Assembly (NCBI GenBank): GCA_019240475.1 | Contig: JAFAYI010000030.1 | Span: 52,489-116,488 of the forward strand | Length of the DNA stretch: 64,000 nucleotides | Direction of reading: 5' to 3' | DNA from: Acidobacteriaceae bacterium | Lineage (GTDB): Bacteria; Acidobacteriota; Terriglobia; Bryobacterales; Bryobacteraceae | In this document: positions 42,827 through 52,121 of the stretch, one piece after another | Position numbering within the stretch: the first letter of the stretch is position 1 | How the letters are laid out: each line of letters opens with the position of its first letter | The notes under the pieces: generated by a model | Database searches by the model: none | Told to the model about the DNA's origin: nothing | Seen by the model: the letters and a program-made list of their open reading frames with translations, nothing else | Translations under genes and position numbers: made by a program

Positions 42827-43872
42827 TTCAAGCTCTCCAGATATTCCAGAAGAGGCTGCAGGTCCCCGGAACTAACCTCGATGGTCGCCATGTGATTTCC
42901 CGGTTTAATCGTTTGCGGGTCCAGAATCCACCCCGCCAGGTTTCCCATTGTGTTCGGTAAGGTGTTTGCCGCGATGCCTCTGCGGCTGCCGAAGTGCGTG
43001 AGATCGGGTCCGCTTTGACCGGCTGCCGGCGTCCCTTCAATCGCATGGCAATAGATACAGGCATGATTCATGAACACCTGCTCGCCTTTGATCTCCTCGG
43101 GCGTTCGCGGGCTGGCGGCCGGCTGTAATTGCGCTTCCAGCCAAGCGTTGAATTTGTCTTCCGGTTCAGCGATTACCCAGAGCGCCATGTGGGCGTGTTG
43201 CAGGCCGCAGAACTCGGCGCACTGCCCACGGTACGCGCCGGGGTGGTCTGCTTCCAGCCACTCTGTCGTGATGCGGGAAGGTATCAGGTCTCGTTTGCCG
43301 TTCAGGTTCGGGACCCAGAAGCTGTGAATCACGTCATTCGACGCGCCTCGAATTTGGATCGGCCGGCCGACCGGGATGTGTATTTCGTTCGCGGTTACCA
43401 GGCTTCGTGTGGGATCGCCCATCTTATATTCGATCTGCCACCACCACTGTGTCCCGGTAACCTGAATCGTCAATGGATTTTTCTTGTTCTGCAACTCGGA
43501 ATTAGCTTTGCCGGTCACGGTGCTCGCCACGATCAGCACGAAGAGAATAACGATGCTCACGATGGTTGCGCCTGTAATCACGCTGCGCAATCGTGCTTCG
43601 GTCTTCTCCGACGCCTTGTGGAGCGCTTCCAGCGGTTCCTGCTCAAATCCGCGATGCTGGCGTGTCAGCGTCATGGCCGTGAGAACCATTACGATCAGAA
43701 AGATCGCGCCCAACAGCCAGAAGAACGACCACCAGAGCGTATCGATTCTTCCAGATTGCGGACCTGCGGGATCGATCGCCGATTGTCGGTTATAAATGCA
43801 ACTCGTCAGGAGTAATGTGAAAGCCGTGCACGTTGCGGCGCTTACTTTCGCGACCCGCGTTGTGGTTTTCAT
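42823..43872 (-). CDS. ctaC: Cytochrome c oxidase subunit II fused to cytochrome c (caa3 type)
   Basis: 349 residues. A lipoprotein-like N terminus (FTLLLTSC) and a membrane hairpin come first. The cupredoxin domain has the CuA motif GQCAEFCGLQHAHMAL, followed by a C-terminal cytochrome c with CIYCH and a late GNHMATIE. The fusion defines a caa3-type oxidase. The start overlaps the stop of the upstream cytochrome gene by 4 bp. Confidence 0.92.
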   Translation of the reverse strand: MKTTTRVAKVSAATCTAFTLLLTSCIYNRQSAIDPAGPQSGRIDTLWWSFFWLLGAIFLIVMVLTAMTLTRQHRGFEQEPLEALHKASEKTEARLRSVITGATIVSIVILFVLIVASTVTGKANSELQNKKNPLTIQVTGTQWWWQIEYKMGDPTRSLVTANEIHIPVGRPIQIRGASNDVIHSFWVPNLNGKRDLIPSRITTEWLEADHPGAYRGQCAEFCGLQHAHMALWVIAEPEDKFNAWLEAQLQPAASPRTPEEIKGEQVFMNHACIYCHAIEGTPAAGQSGPDLTHFGSRRGIAANTLPNTMGNLAGWILDPQTIKPGNHMATIEVSSGDLQPLLEYLESLK

Positions 43873-44402
43873 TTCGTTTGATCGTTTGTGCGGTTAACCA
43901 AAGTTTGGGGGCTGGGCTGAATCATGTCGGCGCGAGATGCGGTTGCCGATCTCGGCTGCTCGCCGTTCATGGAACGGATGTACGCCACTATCTCCCAAAC
44001 CTGATATTCGGGAATGCGTCCGCCCCACGCCGGCATGCCATTGGGCCTGCCCTTCACGATTGTGTCGAAAATATTGGCCGGTTCGCCGCCGTAGATCCAG
44101 TGCTGCTTGATCAGTGGAGGTCCGATACCGCCCCCGCCGTTCGCATGGCAGCCGGAGCAGTTGTACCAGTTGTACAGCCGCTGTCCCTCGGAAATGTCAT
44201 AAGCGCTCGCATTATAGGGATTGTTGACCGTTGGCTGGGGCGATACCGGCCCGCCGGGGCGAAGTGCGTCTTCTTTTGCCGCATCGCCGTAAATGGCCAG
44301 TTGGGTCGGCGACGGACGAATGTCCTGATGCTGTCTCTGGCACGCGATCACAACAAAGCAAATTGCCAAGCCCGATGCGTTCCTGACTGTCGTGAGCTTC
44401 AT
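43869..44402 (-). CDS. Cytochrome c lipoprotein linked to the methanol dehydrogenase
   Basis: 177 residues from an ATG 1 nt after the stop of the XoxJ-like gene. A lipobox-like FVVIAC starts the chain. The haem motif is CSGCH, in a YNWYNCSGCHANGGGGIGP context, with MPAWGG as the Met-ligand loop. Position between the dehydrogenase and the oxidase suggests that it is the electron acceptor (XoxG-like role), though its sequence is closer to the cytochrome c-550/PedF type. The frame continues upstream, but inside the neighbour's coding region. Confidence 0.82.
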   Translation of the reverse strand: MKLTTVRNASGLAICFVVIACQRQHQDIRPSPTQLAIYGDAAKEDALRPGGPVSPQPTVNNPYNASAYDISEGQRLYNWYNCSGCHANGGGGIGPPLIKQHWIYGGEPANIFDTIVKGRPNGMPAWGGRIPEYQVWEIVAYIRSMNGEQPRSATASRADMIQPSPQTLVNRTNDQTK

Positions 44403-44403
44403 G

Positions 44404-45189
44404 TCAGTGAACCTGAGGCACTCCGTAGCTCGCCAGGAGGGCCTGTATGGCGGATGATTGCTGCTGCAGAATCCGATTGAGCTGCTGTTGCAACGAAGCG
44501 TCGCCTTCGCGCACGCCAATCGATATGTCGTAAGCAAACGGCACGCCTAGGAACACGGGCGGTTCCACTGGAGCAATCGTCAGAGGCAGCTTGGCGCCTT
44601 GTGCGAAGTAGCCTGCCAAGGGCCCCCACGCAATCGCCACATCGATATCGCCGTTCTCCACCGCGCCGATCAGCTTGCGGGGCGGGTCCGCTTCTCCGTA
44701 AGCTCCGTACAAGGAAAACCCAATCACGTTCTTGACGATTCCACGATGCGCGAGCGCGAAGGCCGGCGGAGCGTAGTCATCCCCGACTACATGAACCCCG
44801 ATCCGCAGCTCCGCCAATCGGGGATCGCTCAAGGATTCGATCTGCAGGTTCCGGTCTTGCCGCGAAACAAACACATAGGAGGAGCGGTAGTACGGGTCCG
44901 TCGTTAGAACGTCGTCCATGCCTCTGGGTATTCCCATCACCGCATCGCAAGCACCGGCATTCAGTGATTTCTTGGCGAAAGATTTGCGCTCAACCCACCA
45001 CCTGTACTCCACTTTCGTGTTCATGCTCGCGGCAACCAGATCGGCTAGTTTGTTCTCCAAGCCTTGTTGTTGTCGATTCGAAAATGGAAGGTTGTTAGGA
45101 TCTGCGCATACCCGCAGCGTTGCCGTTTGCGCGAACACAGGCAGAAGGCTGAAACAAGCTGCCACAACTTTACGGCAGGCTGAAGACAT
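44404..45189 (-). CDS. xoxJ: XoxJ/MoxJ-like periplasmic solute-binding protein of quinoprotein dehydrogenases
   Basis: 261 residues from an ATG at 45189, followed by a signal peptide (VVAACFSLLPVFAQT). The solute-binding fold shows LRVCADPNNLPFSN, GACDAVMGIPRGMDDVL and YRSSYVFVSR, which mark the family associated with PQQ dehydrogenases. XoxJ is thought to bind and activate the dehydrogenase. It overlaps xoxF by 20 bp. Confidence 0.85.
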   Translation of the reverse strand: MSSACRKVVAACFSLLPVFAQTATLRVCADPNNLPFSNRQQQGLENKLADLVAASMNTKVEYRWWVERKSFAKKSLNAGACDAVMGIPRGMDDVLTTDPYYRSSYVFVSRQDRNLQIESLSDPRLAELRIGVHVVGDDYAPPAFALAHRGIVKNVIGFSLYGAYGEADPPRKLIGAVENGDIDVAIAWGPLAGYFAQGAKLPLTIAPVEPPVFLGVPFAYDISIGVREGDASLQQQLNRILQQQSSAIQALLASYGVPQVH

Positions 45190-46963
45190 AGAGCATTCCG
45201 CCCTTCGTGGTGTACTTGCCGAGATCGGACATCGCATTCAGAAATCCGAGCGCGCCCGTTCCATCAACCGCGTTCAGTCCACCGGATACAACCCCGCCCG
45301 ACCACCCGCCAACACCCGACAGAATCGCAATGTATTCTTTGCCGTCGGGGCCTTTGTAAGCGACCGGTTGCCCGATGATGCCCGAGCCGGTCTTGAACTG
45401 CCACAACGGCCGCCCGGTCTGGGCGTCCACCGCTTTGAACCAACCTTCCATCGTTCCGTAGAACACAACATCTCCCGCGGTCGCCAGCGCGCCGCTCCAA
45501 ACCGGAAACGCTTCGTTGATGCTCCAGATAGTCTTCGCCTGAACCGGATCCCACGCGGAAAATACGCCCCGATTCCCGCCCGGGCCCGCATACATGCGAA
45601 CGTTCATGCCGACGAATGGCGTCCCCGCGATATAGTTTGCCTGCACAGCCTGCGACTCGTAACACAGGTTGTTGTGCGGAATGTAAATCAAGCCCGTCTT
45701 CGGCGAAAAAGCGGACGGCGTCCAGTCTTTCACTCCGGGCGGCGCTGGGCAAGCGTCCCGTACGGTGTTGTACCCGGTCTGCTTTGTCGGGTTCATTTTG
45801 ATCAGTCCGCTTTTCAAGTCGACGCCTTCGCTCGTGTTCACGTAGCCGAACGTCTGCGCCGAAATGACTTCGCCCGTCGCCCGGTCCATCAGGTACAGGT
45901 ACCCATCCCGATCCGGATGGGCGAGCACCTTCCGCTGAGAGCCGTTAATAGCCAGATCCAGCAAAATGTTCTCGTTCACCGCATCATAATCGTGAATATC
46001 GTGCGGACTGATCTGATAGGCCCAGATTGCCTCGCCTGTCTCCGGCCGGCGCGCGAACAAACTAGAGCCCCACTTGTTGTCGCCGGGCCGCTGCTCTGGA
46101 TTCCAGGGCCCCGGGTTTGATGTGCCGTAATAGAAAAGATCCAGCGCTTGATCGTATGAGATCCAACTCCAGGCCGTGGCGCCTCCAATCTTCCATGCCT
46201 GCCCCGGCCACGTCTTCATGCCTAAATCGGTTCCCCGATCTTTTGCATAGAATGGCTTGAAGTTCGGCCCGATCAAGACGTCTTTGTCCGGACCGGTTCC
46301 ATACGCTCGCCACTTGATCTTCCCCGTTTCCGCATCCAGTCCGCACAACCAGCCGCGCACCCCAAACTCCCCGCCGCTGTTACCAACTAACACGATCCCT
46401 TTGGCCACCAGGGGCGCCATTGTGATGGACTCGCCCAGGTTGATATCGCCGAGCTTCGTTCTCCAGACCTCTTTCCCCGTGTTCGCGTCCACGGCAACCG
46501 TCTGAACGTCCAGAGTGTTATAGATGATTTTCCCGTTCCAGTACGCGGCGCCTCGGTTCACCGTGTCACAGCAGGCAACGCCCTGCGACGACGGACTTGG
46601 GTTCGGCTCGTATACCCATTTCATCGGCGCTCCAGGCTTGGTAAGGTCGAGCGCGTATAAGTCGTTCGGAAACGGTGTTACCACATATAACGTGTTGCTT
46701 ACGACTAACGGAGCGGCTTCGTTCCCGTGAGTGGTGCCCGTCGAGAAACTCCAGGCGAGTTTAAGAGATGTTACGTTATCCCTATTAACCTGACCAAGCG
46801 TACTGTAACGAGTACTTGCGTAGTTTTTCGCGGCCATCGGCCACTGCCCGTCATCCGGCTGATTTTGTATCTGAGCAGTTAGTGGCGCGACGGCGAGCAG
46901 TATCAAAGCCCACCCGTAGCTTGCCCGGCGTGGCAACACTGCCTCTTCGCGTATTCGAGGCAT
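45170..46963 (-). CDS. xoxF: Lanthanide-type PQQ methanol dehydrogenase (XoxF)
   Basis: 597 residues with a signal peptide (ALILLAVAPLTAQ). It has the eight-bladed propeller with repeated W-docking motifs. Cys131-Cys132 in GVACCD gives the vicinal disulfide over PQQ. HDIHDYDAVNE carries the catalytic Asp325 and, two residues on, Asp327; that extra Asp is the hallmark of lanthanide-dependent XoxF (calcium MxaF has Ala). No mxaI-like small subunit is seen. It is the first gene of the long respiratory operon. Its product likely oxidises methanol or another short alcohol in the periplasm. Confidence 0.9.
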   Translation of the reverse strand: MPRIREEAVLPRRASYGWALILLAVAPLTAQIQNQPDDGQWPMAAKNYASTRYSTLGQVNRDNVTSLKLAWSFSTGTTHGNEAAPLVVSNTLYVVTPFPNDLYALDLTKPGAPMKWVYEPNPSPSSQGVACCDTVNRGAAYWNGKIIYNTLDVQTVAVDANTGKEVWRTKLGDINLGESITMAPLVAKGIVLVGNSGGEFGVRGWLCGLDAETGKIKWRAYGTGPDKDVLIGPNFKPFYAKDRGTDLGMKTWPGQAWKIGGATAWSWISYDQALDLFYYGTSNPGPWNPEQRPGDNKWGSSLFARRPETGEAIWAYQISPHDIHDYDAVNENILLDLAINGSQRKVLAHPDRDGYLYLMDRATGEVISAQTFGYVNTSEGVDLKSGLIKMNPTKQTGYNTVRDACPAPPGVKDWTPSAFSPKTGLIYIPHNNLCYESQAVQANYIAGTPFVGMNVRMYAGPGGNRGVFSAWDPVQAKTIWSINEAFPVWSGALATAGDVVFYGTMEGWFKAVDAQTGRPLWQFKTGSGIIGQPVAYKGPDGKEYIAILSGVGGWSGGVVSGGLNAVDGTGALGFLNAMSDLGKYTTKGGMLYVFSLP

Positions 46964-47082
46964 TGAGAATTCCCGTATATAGAACTCTAGATTTCACTTG
47001 ATGTTTCATGATTGAACCCGCCCCCGTTTTCATCCGCTCGTAGTGCGATGCAAATCCTCGGTAGCGCGCGTCCCTAAAACAC

Positions 47083-48033
47083 ATGGACTCGGGAAAGGTG
47101 GTTGTCATCGGGGCCTCTGCCGGTGGCATTGAGGCATCTAAGGCGCTGATGGAGCAGTTTCCGACCAGCTTCCCTGCGGCCGTCTTTCTAACGCTTCATA
47201 TGTTTGAGCGTTCTGAAACCATCCTGGCGAGCATCCTTGGCGCCGTCGCAAAGTTGCCAGTCAAGTATCCGGGAGAAAAGGAGCCGATCGTTCCCGGGCA
47301 AATCTATGTGGCGCCTCCGGATTACCACTTGGTGCTTTCGCCAGGATGGGTCGCGCTTGGTCACGGCCCCAAAGAGAACCTGCAGCGACCCTGCATTAAC
47401 GTCATGTTTCGTTCGGCCGCGAAAGCGTATGGGCCCGATGCGGTCGGCGTTATCCTCACCGGCATGCTCGACGACGGCGCCTCGGGCCTATGGGAGATTA
47501 AGCAGTCCGGTGGTGTCGCGATAGTCCAAGACCCGAAAGAGGCGATGTATCGGTCCATGCCGGAAAGCGCGATTCGGGGGTTCGACGTTGACTACATTGT
47601 GAGACTGGGAGAGATGGGTGCTCTCCTCAACAAATTGGTCTCGGGAGGGGCGAACGTGAACGAAGATTATCGCTCGGCTACCGTGGAGAATCAATTTACG
47701 AACTGTAATCAGACGTGTCCCGAATGCGGCGGCGTCATGAAGAGAGGCCGCCAGGCGCGCATGTATGAATATCGCTGCCATGTCGGTCATCGCTTGGGTC
47801 TAAAAACAATGATCTCGGAAAAAATGGAAGTCATCGAACGGGCCATATCGGCTGCGCTGGCTCAGACACAGGAACTGCTCGACCTTCTGGACCAGGCGCG
47901 GCAACAAGGCGACTCGGTCACAGTCTCATCGCTCGATGACGAGATTCGGCTCAGACGAGAACAGGAAAGCCGGCTCCGGGCTTTGCTTCAGGAACCAATT
48001 TACAATTACTCGAACAATGAATGGCCGGGTTGA
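47083..48033 (+). CDS. Stand-alone CheB-like methylesterase with a C-terminal zinc-ribbon
   Basis: 316 residues. The methylesterase domain starts at once (VVVIGASAGGIEASKAL, Ser nucleophile), with FLTLHMF for the His and VGVILTGMLDDGASGL for the Asp. There is no receiver domain, unlike classical CheB. The C-terminal third has CPECGGVMKRG and YRCHVGH, a possible metal ribbon, then a long helix (EVIERAISAALAQTQELLDLL). No chemotaxis gene is adjacent. It may demethylate a receptor or act in a non-chemotactic signalling system. It is divergent from xoxF across 119 bp. Confidence 0.82.
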   Translation: MDSGKVVVIGASAGGIEASKALMEQFPTSFPAAVFLTLHMFERSETILASILGAVAKLPVKYPGEKEPIVPGQIYVAPPDYHLVLSPGWVALGHGPKENLQRPCINVMFRSAAKAYGPDAVGVILTGMLDDGASGLWEIKQSGGVAIVQDPKEAMYRSMPESAIRGFDVDYIVRLGEMGALLNKLVSGGANVNEDYRSATVENQFTNCNQTCPECGGVMKRGRQARMYEYRCHVGHRLGLKTMISEKMEVIERAISAALAQTQELLDLLDQARQQGDSVTVSSLDDEIRLRREQESRLRALLQEPIYNYSNNEWPG

Positions 48034-48066
48034 AGCGCGTTGAGAGCCGGGCAAGCCCTGCTGAGC

Positions 48067-48675
48067 CTAAAATAGGTTACCCGAAACGATCTCCGCCGCT
48101 TTGCGGACCTTTTCACGTAGCAATTCCGGGGGCATCGACGGGCCACTCACGCGAAGGCGAATCACAAACGCCCGATCCCGCACGCGTCCGACTACCTGCT
48201 CCGTGTTCTCTCCGGCTTTGCCATCCACCGCGCATTCGCTGGCTTCGTTGCCGATCGCATTCAGCGCGGTCCCATGGGGATCGCATCGCGCCGCGAAATT
48301 GGAAAACTCCCTGGCCGGATCGTTCATCGTGCGAACCTCGATGCGCAGCTCTCCGGTCATCGATCCCGAGTGGCGCGTGAAGGTGCAATCCGAGTCATCG
48401 ATGCCATTACCGGAGTATTTGATCGAATCGGGATCTGCGCTGGTGGGGCCCGCGCCCGAAATCGCGTTCGCCGCGTGAATGTTCGCCGATTTCGGCGAAA
48501 CACGAACGACCGACATGCTCGCCGCGCCGCCCAACAAACCTCCGGCTGTTGCCGCGTTCATCCAAAGACAGTTCTCTTCTGCCCCGCCTTGCAGGGGAAA
48601 CCAGGCCGAAAGCGCCAGCAGGACTGGAAACAAAGGAAAGTGGCCACGCAACCTCGGCCTTGCTTTTTCTTTCAT
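48067..48675 (-). CDS. Secreted hypothetical protein
   Basis: 202 residues with a signal peptide (FPLFPVLLALSAWFPLQGGA). The mature part is Cys- and Ala-rich (CLWMNAATAGGLLGG, DDSDCTF, ASECAVDG) and ends in a helical REKVRKAAEIVSGNLF. I do not recognise a family. It is on the strand opposite to cheB-like and precedes the glycosyltransferase operon's end by 22 bp. Confidence 0.6.
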   Translation of the reverse strand: MKEKARPRLRGHFPLFPVLLALSAWFPLQGGAEENCLWMNAATAGGLLGGAASMSVVRVSPKSANIHAANAISGAGPTSADPDSIKYSGNGIDDSDCTFTRHSGSMTGELRIEVRTMNDPAREFSNFAARCDPHGTALNAIGNEASECAVDGKAGENTEQVVGRVRDRAFVIRLRVSGPSMPPELLREKVRKAAEIVSGNLF

Positions 48676-48697
48676 TCCTTACGACTATAAAGGGTAT

Positions 48698-50185
48698 TCA
48701 ACCTTTTCTCAACGCATACACCCCATGGCGGGATTTTGTAACCGTCAGCCCAACATCTCCGGCCAGACGGGCTAGATCGCTCCCCGTTAGTCGCCAACAG
48801 GGGTCAGTGGCTGACCAATCCATTCCTGTCTGAATAGTTAGGGCGCTGCCGCCGGGCAAGAGCAGGCTTGCGTAATTATCGATTACGGTTTTCAGGTGAA
48901 GTTGGCAGCACGCAAAGCTTGCGATGTTATTATCTACGATGCAGTCATAACCCCTAAGAGGCAGGGCTCTCACCAAATTACGGCTGTATTTGTTGCATAT
49001 CACCGGCGAGTAATTGCGTAATGCAAATGAAGACGCGACCGCAAATTCTGCATGATCCACGGTTACACCGGTAATGTGGCGCACATATGGCGAGAATCGT
49101 TGCGCGAACCCTGAGTTTCCGATTCCGATATGCAAGATGCTGCAGTCCCTTAAGCGCTCTTTCTTTAGAGTAGCTTCGAGCAGTAGCTGATCGATCGAAG
49201 AAATTCTCTTGCTCCAATCGGGCCTGTGCTCGATCGTCAGTCCATCCTCCGCGCCGCAGAATAGCGGTCCGGACTCAAAATACGGAATGTCGTGAGGGTT
49301 CGACTGAACACAAACTTCCGAAGCTTCTTCGGTTCCGCCATCGATAGCGATCTCTTCGATTCCGCCCTTCATGGACTCCGCGTCGCTCGAATAGGTCCCC
49401 AAGAAATTGCCTTGCTTATAATTCTGCCAGCATTTGAGAAAATTCTGGCGATCGCTATCATTCGCGCTCTGATTCAGAACTCGTCGGCCGTCATCGTGGC
49501 TGAGGTGTAAAGCGGAGCCTTTCTGCATGCGTTGCAATCCGCGTAAGCACTGCAGCCGGAAAAGAACGTCATCGTCCTCCCAGCCCCACGTGTTGAGCTC
49601 CGAATTGTATCCGTTTATCGCTAGCAAATCGCTCTTTCTGGCGAACAGAAGGCCCGGTCCTGCCCGCTTGCCCGCGATAAGATCCCCGTGTGCGAGCTGA
49701 TAGGTGACTTGCTTTCCATCCTTAAGCGAAAACTCAAGAAAAGTGCTTCTCACAAGATCCGTAACGTACGCCGGCGCGCCCGTTCTGTCTAAATTCGCAA
49801 GTCCAGACGGCTCGGACTCGTGTACCCACTCGACCGTCGTAAATGAGCCGCCACTTCCGAGGGCGTCCGATTCGGCGTAGATGTCGGAGAGTAGAACAAT
49901 GTCGGTATCCAACACCATGACTAACTCTGCCCTGCTAACATATATGCCCACATTTAATGCTAAGGACTTATTAAAGTGCTCTACCGGAATATCAATGTGG
50001 CGTAAAGTGCGCAGCCCCGAACCGGCCATCAATTCGTGAACTCGCGAGCTGGAGCCTCCACAATTCAGGACGATGACTTCTGTATCATGCGCTTCAAATA
50101 TCGGCGTGTTCGCCAGGAGCGTTAGCGCAAGCTCTTCGCGCTCGCGCCAGGGGATAAGAATAGAAAGATGGGGATTGGTATTCAT
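48698..50185 (-). CDS. Glycosyltransferase family 2 fused to a methyltransferase-like domain
   Basis: 495 residues. The N-terminal ~270 are a GT-A fold (LSILIPWREREELALTLL, VLDTDIVLLSD as the DxD motif) with the galactosyltransferase-like NTWGWEDDDVLFRLQ. Residues about 360-495 look like a Rossmann methyltransferase (SILHIGIGNSGFAQRF as the SAM loop, DYASLLLPGGSAL). The ATG overlaps the stop of the deacetylase gene (ATGA). It probably builds and modifies a surface or secreted glycan. Confidence 0.75.
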   Translation of the reverse strand: MNTNPHLSILIPWREREELALTLLANTPIFEAHDTEVIVLNCGGSSSRVHELMAGSGLRTLRHIDIPVEHFNKSLALNVGIYVSRAELVMVLDTDIVLLSDIYAESDALGSGGSFTTVEWVHESEPSGLANLDRTGAPAYVTDLVRSTFLEFSLKDGKQVTYQLAHGDLIAGKRAGPGLLFARKSDLLAINGYNSELNTWGWEDDDVLFRLQCLRGLQRMQKGSALHLSHDDGRRVLNQSANDSDRQNFLKCWQNYKQGNFLGTYSSDAESMKGGIEEIAIDGGTEEASEVCVQSNPHDIPYFESGPLFCGAEDGLTIEHRPDWSKRISSIDQLLLEATLKKERLRDCSILHIGIGNSGFAQRFSPYVRHITGVTVDHAEFAVASSFALRNYSPVICNKYSRNLVRALPLRGYDCIVDNNIASFACCQLHLKTVIDNYASLLLPGGSALTIQTGMDWSATDPCWRLTGSDLARLAGDVGLTVTKSRHGVYALRKG

Positions 50186-51045
50186 TCTGTGCTCGCTAGG
50201 ATGGGGCCTGAATGGATCGCCCTTCGATTGTCGGCAGGCCGTTTCAGCTCTCTCCAGCCGGTAAGCCGTATCCCGGCGTTTGCAAGACACGCTCGAAACC
50301 TGTCGCTGCTAATCAGGTCGAGATCGCGCTGCCGCCAGGCAGCATTCCAATGTTCGCGCCCCTGTGTCAGCGCCTGCAGTTCCGGGTCATCGTCCCCCAC
50401 GTGTACGGTAAGTTGGCTTGTTCCTTCGGGAAGCGCTGCGATGAGCGCTTCATAACGAGTCTGCCAGGAGCAATCGGTTACCGGAGGGCGAACCTGAAAT
50501 ACCCCATCGAGTACGATATCCTCCGGCAACACGTCTGCGGCGAGATATTCCGGTTGAGGCGCCGAGTGGGTAAACAAAAACGGCAGATCATATCTGCGCG
50601 CCAGATCCGTATAGATTCTGAAGAAATCCTGTCTTCCATACAGCGCCATTTGATGGCTATCGATGTGGGTTGGACAGATTCCGGCGGAAAATACGCGGTC
50701 TATTTGCGCTTTTAGCTCCAGTTCTATCTCACCTGGATCTGCGCGAGCAATCAGCCTATTTGCGTCCGCGGGGAATTTGTGATCGGCTTCGACCAGGGAT
50801 GGCGCCCGTCGAAAGTCCGTGATCGGCCCCCATCTGCAGTGTTCCCATTCGCTGGTCAGAGTGAGATGAACGCCTATATCGAGGCGAGGATTTGATCTGG
50901 CGTGAGCCGCGGCCTCTTCGAACCCTGGACAAGGCGCCATGATGCTAGTCGAGGTAATCGTGCTGGCGGCGAGCGCGCGTATTGTTGCCTTATTTACGGA
51001 ATGGCACATTCCGAAGTCATCGGAGTGTATGATCAATTCCTTCAT
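50182..51045 (-). CDS. ChbG/YdjC-family carbohydrate deacetylase
   Basis: 287 residues from an ATG preceded by GAGGAAGG. The metal site is visible in HSDDFGMC, IGVHLTL and a later HIDSHQMALYG. These enzymes remove N-acetyl groups from sugars such as chito-oligosaccharides or hopanoid-linked glucosamine. The start at 51045 is chosen over the open frame to 51138. It is coupled to the glycosyltransferase downstream. Confidence 0.82.
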   Translation of the reverse strand: MKELIIHSDDFGMCHSVNKATIRALAASTITSTSIMAPCPGFEEAAAHARSNPRLDIGVHLTLTSEWEHCRWGPITDFRRAPSLVEADHKFPADANRLIARADPGEIELELKAQIDRVFSAGICPTHIDSHQMALYGRQDFFRIYTDLARRYDLPFLFTHSAPQPEYLAADVLPEDIVLDGVFQVRPPVTDCSWQTRYEALIAALPEGTSQLTVHVGDDDPELQALTQGREHWNAAWRQRDLDLISSDRFRACLANAGIRLTGWRELKRPADNRRAIHSGPILASTE

Positions 51046-51501
51046 CGGCCCTTCCTCGTTAGGCCTTTCTGTGGCTAAACCGAGAGACTCTGGCGGGAAG
51101 TGCTGCCAAACATTGACAAACTCGGCCCTGCTTTCCACCTGAATGTCTTTGCCGTACCGACAGAATTATCCGTCACCGCCAAAGGAAAGTAAAGATCTGC
51201 TGGTTGGACTCGCGCGTTCAGATTTATCCTGTCGAGCGGACTCGAATGCCGGATTGACAAATCGTAATGCTTCAGGCATGCTGTGAATCTCAGGTCGTTA
51301 TCCGATATTTCTCTCACATTCGGAAAAAGGAGATTTCCAAGTGAGAGTGGCGAAGCCTTATGCATTTGCACGGATGTAAAGTATTTGTAAAATCCTTAGC
51401 GTTTCCGGTCGTGTCGTTGTATTCGCTTTATAGAATGCCCTCAGGCATTTGTGTTTAGGTGAGGCCCAACGGTAACTTTAAGAAGAAGTAGGCGCATTAG
51501 C
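51046..51501. other. Divergent intergenic region ahead of the NRPS/PKS cluster
   Basis: 456 bp between the deacetylase and the NusG-like gene. A short hairpin (51434-51449) lies close to the latter. A TTTATAGAAT stretch near 51427 could be a -10 element, without a clear -35. I see no gene; the open frame on the minus strand (51075-51371) lacks support. Confidence 0.5.
51434..51449 (+). promoter_or_regulatory. Leader hairpin upstream of the NusG-like gene
   Basis: AATGCC-CTCA-GGCATT, a perfect 6-bp stem with a 4-nt loop, is followed by TTGTGTTT. It ends 52 nt before the ATG. It could be a weak terminator or attenuator that the NusG paralogue itself acts on. Confidence 0.35.
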
Positions 51502-52092
51502 ATGTCTGTAACGGAATCTGAGATTTATTGTGATACTGTCACGGAGCGGCAATGGTTCGCGGTATTCGTTAAATCGAAACATGAGAAACGAGTTGGGCAG
51601 CATCTGCGAACGCGAAACATTGAATATTTTCTCCCTTCCTACACTTGCGAGCGAAGATGGAAAGATGGCTCGCGGCAAACTCTTCGACTGCCCCTGTTTC
51701 CGAATTATCTATTCGCTCGCGTGACACGCAGGGAACGAATCCCTGTCCTTGCGACTCCCGGCGTCTTCAACATCGTTGGCGACGCGAAACAATCCTCGTC
51801 CGTATCCGACGCTTATATACAATCTCTACGCGAAAAGCTGCTTCAGAGCGGGATTGAGCCGCATGCGTATCCTGCGTTTGGTGAGCGGGTACGCGTGAAG
51901 TCAGGTCTCATGGCAGGTTGGGAGGGAGTGTTGGTGCGACAGAAGGGTCGTTATCGAGTAGTAGTCACACTCGAACTGATCCGGCGAAGCGTGTCTGTGG
52001 AACTCGATTTGAACGATCTGGAGAACGACGCCGCGGGAACAAATGGGTCGCCTTCTATCGTCCCGACTCTAGCAAACGACTACCCCGCCTAG
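51502..52092 (+). CDS. NusG-paralogue transcription antiterminator (UpxY/LoaP/TaA type)
   Basis: 196 residues. The NGN domain shows WFAVFVKSKHEKRVGQHL, EYFLPSYTCERRWKDGS, LPLFPNYLFARV; the KOW region has GERVRVKSGLMAGWEGVLV. Specialised NusG paralogues placed first in a long cluster promote readthrough of it; LoaP and TaA do so for polyketide/peptide clusters and UpxY for capsule loci. Here it precedes a more than 12-kb NRPS/PKS run, which fits that role. Confidence 0.88.
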   Translation: MSVTESEIYCDTVTERQWFAVFVKSKHEKRVGQHLRTRNIEYFLPSYTCERRWKDGSRQTLRLPLFPNYLFARVTRRERIPVLATPGVFNIVGDAKQSSSVSDAYIQSLREKLLQSGIEPHAYPAFGERVRVKSGLMAGWEGVLVRQKGRYRVVVTLELIRRSVSVELDLNDLENDAAGTNGSPSIVPTLANDYPA

Positions 52093-52121
52093 AACGGGCA
52101 GAGTGTTTGATTTACCGGTCT

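Noticed and set aside
44918..46120. 400-codon open frame antisense to xoxF and xoxJ
   Set aside because: Product is Arg/Pro-rich and has no domain; typical shadow of a GC-rich real gene on the other strand.
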